Assembly (NCBI GenBank): GCA_018716795.1
Contig: DVJK01000049.1
Coordinates: 1 to 9,403 of the forward strand
Length of the DNA stretch: 9,403 bases
Origin: Candidatus Scatomorpha merdipullorum
GTDB taxonomy: Bacteria > Bacillota > Clostridia > Oscillospirales > Oscillospiraceae
Direction: 5' to 3'
Below, one piece after another: positions 6,403 to 9,403 of this stretch; positions within the stretch are counted from its first letter, which is position 1, and each line of letters opens with the position of its first letter. Under the pieces are notes generated by a model. The model did not search any database and was not told where the DNA came from. It saw nothing but the letters and a program-made list of their open reading frames with translations. A program made the position numbers and the translations under genes.

Positions 6403-8514
6403 ATGGACAGGGGACGCAACTTAAAAGGAATAGAGCTTTTTCGCGTCGCCGCGGCCTTCCTGGTCGTGGCCATACACACTTCTCCGCTGGCCTCGTATTC
6501 GGCGACGGCGGACTTCATCCTAACCCGCGTTTTCGCGCGGACGGCCGTGCCGTTTTTCTTCATGGTCACCGGCTGCTTCGTCCTCGGCGGCGGAGGGAAC
6601 ATTCGCGCAAGCCTCAAAAAGCTGCTCATAATCTACGCCGCGAGCGCGGCGCTCTATCTGCCCGTCAACGTCTACGCGGGGCATTTGAGCGGCTGGAACC
6701 TGCTCGAGCTTGTGCGGCAGGTGTTTTTCGAGGGCACGTTCTATCATCTCTGGTATCTGCCCGCGGCCATACTCGGCCTCTGGCTCACCGGCCTCATGCT
6801 TCGCCGCCTGGGCGACAGGCCCACGGCGTTCATCGCGGCGGCGCTGTACGCGCTCGGCCTGCTCGGCGACAGCTACTGGGGCCTTATTGAGAATATACCC
6901 GGAATTAATTCGGCCTATAACGCCGTCTTCGCCCTCATGGGCTATACCCGTAACGGCCTGTTTTTCGCGCCGCTGTTCTTCTGGCTCGGCGCGAAGCTGC
7001 GCTCCGGCAGGGGCTGCTCCATCGGCTACGAGGCCGCGGGGCTCGCCGCCGGCCTTGCGCTCATGCTCGGCGAGGCGCTGCTTGCGCGCTCGCAGGGCTG
7101 GCAGCGGCACGACAGCATGTATGTGCTGCTGCCCTTCGTCATGTATTTCCTATTCGCCCTGCTGCTCAGGGCGCGCGGCAGGGTCAGATTGCCTCTCGGC
7201 AGCTTTTCCCTGCTCGTCTACATCCTCCACCCCGCCGTAATTATCGCGGTGCGCGGCGCCGCAAGGTTCCTGGGCCTGTGGGATATCCTCGTGGAGAACA
7301 GCCTCGGCCACTATGCGGCCGTCTGCCTGGGCTCCGCCGCCGCGAGCGCCGTGATACTGCTCGTCTGGGCGAGGATTAGGCCCCGCAGCGTCTCTCCGAC
7401 CGCCCGCGCCTGGGTTGAGGTCAGCCTCGACGCGCTCAAGAACAACGCAAAGCGCCTTCAGGATTTCGCGCCGGAGGGCTGCGAGCTCATGGCGGTCCTG
7501 AAGTGCGACGCCTACGGCCACGGGGCCGTCCGCTCGGCGCGGGAGCTCAACAGCATCGGCGTCGGGGCCTTCGCGGTCGCCTGCCTTGCCGAGGGCGTGG
7601 AGCTCCGCCGGGCCGGCGTGCGGGGCTTGATACTTATCCTCGGCTTTACGCCCGTCGACCAGTGGCGCGTCATCCGCCGCTATAAGCTCACCCAGTGCGC
7701 CGTCAGCGCGGACTATGCCCGCGCGCTGAGCGAAGCCGTGAGGGGCAGGGTCGACGTCCACCTCAAGGTCGACACCGGAATGCACCGCCTCGGCGAGAGC
7801 TGGGAGCACACGGAGGCCATCGCGGGCTGCTTCGGCCTGCCCCGGCTCAACGTGACGGGTATGTTCACGCACCTCGCCGTCTCCGACTCGCTTTCCGACT
7901 CCGACGTCAGCTTCACCGAGGAGCAGATTCGCCGCTTCTTCGGCCTGGCCGCCGAGCTGGAGCGCCGCGGTATCGACACCGGCGCGCTGCACACCCAGGC
8001 GAGCTACGGGCTTTTGAACTATCCCGACGCGCGCTGCGCCTACGCCCGCGCGGGCGTCGCGCTCTACGGCGTCAAGAGCGACGAGCACGACGGAGTGCGC
8101 GCCTGGCCGGAGCTTGAGCCCGCGCTGAGCCTCCGCGCCCGCATAGGGCTTGTGCGCGAGCTGCCCGCCGGCGAGAGCATAGGCTACGGCCGCGAGTTCA
8201 CCACGGCGCGCGCGAGCAAAATCGCCGTGCTGCCGGTTGGCTACGGCGACGGCGTCTTCCGCTGCGCCATGCACGGCGGGGCCGAGGCCCTTGTGAACGG
8301 GAAGCGCTGCCCCGTCGTCGCGCGGATATGCATGGACCAGCTCTGCCTCGACGTCACCGACGCCGGCGACGTAAAGCCCGGCAGCGTCGCCACCTTCATA
8401 GGCCGCGACGGCAGCGAATTCATAAGCTGCGAGGAATTCGCCTCAAAGTGCGGGACAATCTCCAACGAGGTCCTCAGCCGCCTCGGCAAAAGGCTGCCGA
8501 GGGTGTATAACTGA
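6403..8514 (+). CDS. vanT: Membrane-bound serine/alanine racemase, VanT type
   Basis: A 703-residue fusion, close to the VanT family's roughly 700. Residues 1 to about 325 form an acyltransferase-3-like membrane domain with about ten helices and conserved H25 (AIHTSP). In VanT this half is thought to help supply L-serine. Residues from about 335 form a complete PLP-dependent alanine racemase that would produce D-serine and D-alanine at the membrane. It has K367 (VLKCDAYGHG, PLP Schiff base), KVDTGMHRLG at 455-464, the catalytic Tyr Y595 (SIGYG) and RICMDQ at 641-646. Asn688 (GTISNEV) stands where Bacillus-type alanine racemases carry Tyr354; as I recall, Asn there marks VanT and favours serine. 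The ATG at 6403 is 7 nt after GGAGG (6391-6395); a TTG three bases earlier is too close. It probably shares the ligase transcript and ends before a terminator. Confidence 0.92.
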   Translation: MDRGRNLKGIELFRVAAAFLVVAIHTSPLASYSATADFILTRVFARTAVPFFFMVTGCFVLGGGGNIRASLKKLLIIYAASAALYLPVNVYAGHLSGWNLLELVRQVFFEGTFYHLWYLPAAILGLWLTGLMLRRLGDRPTAFIAAALYALGLLGDSYWGLIENIPGINSAYNAVFALMGYTRNGLFFAPLFFWLGAKLRSGRGCSIGYEAAGLAAGLALMLGEALLARSQGWQRHDSMYVLLPFVMYFLFALLLRARGRVRLPLGSFSLLVYILHPAVIIAVRGAARFLGLWDILVENSLGHYAAVCLGSAAASAVILLVWARIRPRSVSPTARAWVEVSLDALKNNAKRLQDFAPEGCELMAVLKCDAYGHGAVRSARELNSIGVGAFAVACLAEGVELRRAGVRGLILILGFTPVDQWRVIRRYKLTQCAVSADYARALSEAVRGRVDVHLKVDTGMHRLGESWEHTEAIAGCFGLPRLNVTGMFTHLAVSDSLSDSDVSFTEEQIRRFFGLAAELERRGIDTGALHTQASYGLLNYPDARCAYARAGVALYGVKSDEHDGVRAWPELEPALSLRARIGLVRELPAGESIGYGREFTTARASKIAVLPVGYGDGVFRCAMHGGAEALVNGKRCPVVARICMDQLCLDVTDAGDVKPGSVATFIGRDGSEFISCEEFASKCGTISNEVLSRLGKRLPRVYN

Positions 8515-8541
8515 GGCGAAATACATCCATATGTGATAAAG

Positions 8542-8574
8542 CGTCCGGGAATCGAGCAAATTCCCGGACGTTTT
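8542..8574 (+). terminator. Intrinsic terminator, probably bidirectional
   Basis: CGTCCGGGAAT (8542-8552) and ATTCCCGGACG (8560-8570) form a perfect 11-bp stem with a 7-nt loop, followed by TTTT (8571-8574). It ends the racemase transcript. In the opposite direction the stem is followed by CTTTATC, so it may also end the convergent acetyltransferase message, whose stop codon (8575-8573) overlaps the T-tract. Confidence 0.9.
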
Positions 8575-9097
8575 AGCCTCTTTTGAAAATCCTGCTGTTT
8601 TTGTCCACATCGCGCCAGAAGCGGAAGTATTCGCGGCTCGTTATCCCGCCGCCGCTTATCATAATCTCATAGCTCTCGCCCCGCCAGGAGTAGTAAACCC
8701 CGGCCTCGCGGCAGCCGTTGCGCTCGTAGAAGGCCTTGCGGCGAAGGCGCTGGGCGTTGTTAGCGAAGCCCTCGCCCGGGCGCTCGATATCTATGAGCAG
8801 GCGCCTGCCCGGCTTCACGGCGCGCACAAGGCCGAGCGCCTCGCTGCCATAGCCGCGGCCGCGCAGCTCCTCGGGCACGGCGAGGTAAATAATATGCGTA
8901 ATGTCGCCCTGATTGAGCAGTACGACGAAGCCGCAGAAGAGCTCCCCGTCGAAAAATGCGCAGAGCTCGCTGATTCCCGTTTCATCGTCCAAAACCGCGT
9001 CCATACCCCAGCGCTCGTTCGCCGGGAAGGCGCGCTCATAAAGCCGAAGCACCTCGCCCAGCTCCGGCGAAGCGCGGCCAAGCTTTCGAAGCTGCAA
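8573..9097 (-). CDS. GNAT family N-acetyltransferase
   Basis: A 174-residue single-domain GNAT that transfers an acetyl group from acetyl-CoA to an unknown amine. The diagnostic part is motif A, HIIYLAVPEELRGRGYGSEAL at about residues 68-88, where RGRGYG is the pyrophosphate-binding loop R/Q-x-x-G-x-G/A. A typical C-terminal motif B follows near RRKAFYERNGCREAG (119-133), with the Tyr that often acts as general acid. The TTG start at 9097 is preceded by GAGGG (9109-9105) with 7-nt spacing, and no better start exists. It is transcribed alone from a near-consensus promoter and converges on the racemase. The substrate cannot be inferred; similar small clostridial GNATs are mostly uncharacterised, and nothing ties it to the ligase-racemase pair except position. 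Confidence 0.9.
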   Translation of the reverse strand: MQLRKLGRASPELGEVLRLYERAFPANERWGMDAVLDDETGISELCAFFDGELFCGFVVLLNQGDITHIIYLAVPEELRGRGYGSEALGLVRAVKPGRRLLIDIERPGEGFANNAQRLRRKAFYERNGCREAGVYYSWRGESYEIMISGGGITSREYFRFWRDVDKNSRIFKRG

Positions 9098-9122
9098 AAT
9101 GCCGCCCTCTTTCCCTGTCGTG

Positions 9123-9158
9123 TGACGGTATTATACCCCCAACCCGCCTCCGCGTCAA
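9123..9158 (-). promoter_or_regulatory. Near-consensus sigma-A promoter of the acetyltransferase gene
   Basis: On the minus strand TTGACG (9158-9153), a 17-nt spacer and TATAAT (9135-9130) match consensus at 5/6 and 6/6. Transcription should start near 9123, about 26 nt ahead of the TTG start. This is the best promoter in the window. Confidence 0.85.
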
Positions 9159-9246
9159 ATACGCAGAGCCAAACCGTAGGCGCGAAACGGAGGCATCGGA
9201 ATCGTGGGCAGCAGGTGCGAAAGGGCAACCGCCTCCGCCCATGCCC

Positions 9247-9310
9247 TCGGCTCCCCTGAAAGGGGAGCTGTCACGGCGCAAAGCGGCGTGACTGAGGGGT
9301 TGGTGCAAGG
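9247..9310. repeat. Interspersed two-hairpin repeat
   Basis: GCTCCCCT (9250-9257) and AGGGGAGC (9261-9268) form an 8-bp hairpin with a GAA loop. Immediately after it GTCACG (9270-9275) pairs with CGTGAC (9287-9292), with an inner CGC/GCG stem around AAA. The order 'CTCCCCT-loop-AGGGGAG-CTGTC...GACTGAGGGGTTG' is one I recall as a dispersed intergenic repeat in gut Clostridia. True boundaries are uncertain: the unit may reach left to about 9170 and right to about 9320. It lies in the 306-bp stretch (9098-9403) without an intact gene. Apart from the acetyltransferase promoter and the gene relic at the edge, I see nothing else there. Confidence 0.65.
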
Positions 9311-9326
9311 TGGGTGCGGCGTAATA

Positions 9327-9403
9327 GCGTTCCTCTTTGGATAGCTTCTGACGCAACATCTTTTCCCGGTTCTCAAACTGCCGGATTTTCTTCTTTCTGT
9401 CCT
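9327..9403 (-). pseudogene. Broken N-terminal fragment of a DUF3847-type mobile-element gene
   Basis: Read on the minus strand from the right edge, one frame gives DRKKKIRQFENREKMLRQKL followed by SKEER. This resembles the charged coiled N-terminal part of small DUF3847 proteins found on conjugative elements of Firmicutes, where I recall 'KIKQYENQ..RL....KEEERKARTHRLC'. After KEER (9329-9327) the frame continues into the hairpin repeat (YYAAPTLHQPLSHA), and the expected ARTHRLC block is missing. The gene therefore appears cut by the repeat or by a junction. The frame remains open through the repeat, so some short chimeric product is conceivable. The family assignment rests on about 25 residues from memory and is tentative; the upstream part lies outside the window. 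Confidence 0.4.

Noticed and set aside
7150..8274. Long minus-strand open frame opposite the racemase domain
   Set aside because: Low-complexity Ala/Gly/Arg-rich translation that overlaps the essential motifs of a convincing racemase on the other strand.
6403..8514. Two separate genes (acyltransferase and alanine racemase) or a frameshift-joined pair
   Set aside because: The frame is continuous across the junction near residue 330, and VanT proteins naturally have this fused architecture.
5233..8514. A complete, acquired vancomycin-resistance cassette
   Set aside because: No vanXY, vanW, vanR or vanS in the window, no flanking transposase, and base composition like the neighbouring genes. 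Resistance of the host cannot be claimed from these two genes alone.

Overview
The window comes from a GC-rich Gram-positive chromosome. It is most likely from the class Clostridia (Eubacteriales, Oscillospiraceae or a relative). The reasons are GGAGG ribosome binding sites with frequent TTG and GTG starts, a CwlD-type sporulation amidase, a VanG-type ligase with a VanT-type racemase, and an interspersed hairpin repeat at the right edge that I recall from gut Clostridia. No rRNA, tRNA, CRISPR array or complete insertion sequence is present.

Left half, minus strand. Positions 4535 down to 474 read as one tightly packed operon: a class I aminotransferase, a CwlD-like amidase, radA, and a DUF6873-type protein of unknown function. 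The last three are joined by ATGA overlaps. A good sigma-A promoter lies at 4578-4606. Beyond a 129-bp gap, the N-terminal third of a Xer-type tyrosine recombinase runs off the left edge. That gap holds a perfect 13-bp-arm palindrome with dif-like geometry (11-6-11), just upstream of the recombinase promoter.

Right half, plus strand. A small two-TM protein (possibly DUF3592) is transcribed divergently from the aminotransferase operon, and a 9-bp-arm palindrome lies between the two promoters. Next come a D-Ala-D-Ala/D-Ser ligase of the VanG type and a membrane-bound serine/alanine racemase of the VanT type, which is an acyltransferase-like membrane domain fused to an alanine racemase. Together the two could make D-serine and join it to D-alanine, giving peptidoglycan precursors ending in D-Ala-D-Ser, the chemistry behind VanC/E/G vancomycin resistance. 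None of the usual partners (vanXY, vanW, vanR, vanS) is in the window. The ligase has its own promoter with an AT-rich 22-bp dyad directly upstream. The 120-bp gap between ligase and racemase is unusually structured.

Right edge. A GNAT acetyltransferase converges on the racemase across a shared terminator. It has a near-consensus promoter. Beyond it are a two-hairpin interspersed repeat and what looks like a broken N-terminal piece of a DUF3847-type mobile-element gene.

The points most worth following are the stripped-down VanG-VanT pair, its structured intergenic region, and the dif-like site beside the recombinase.
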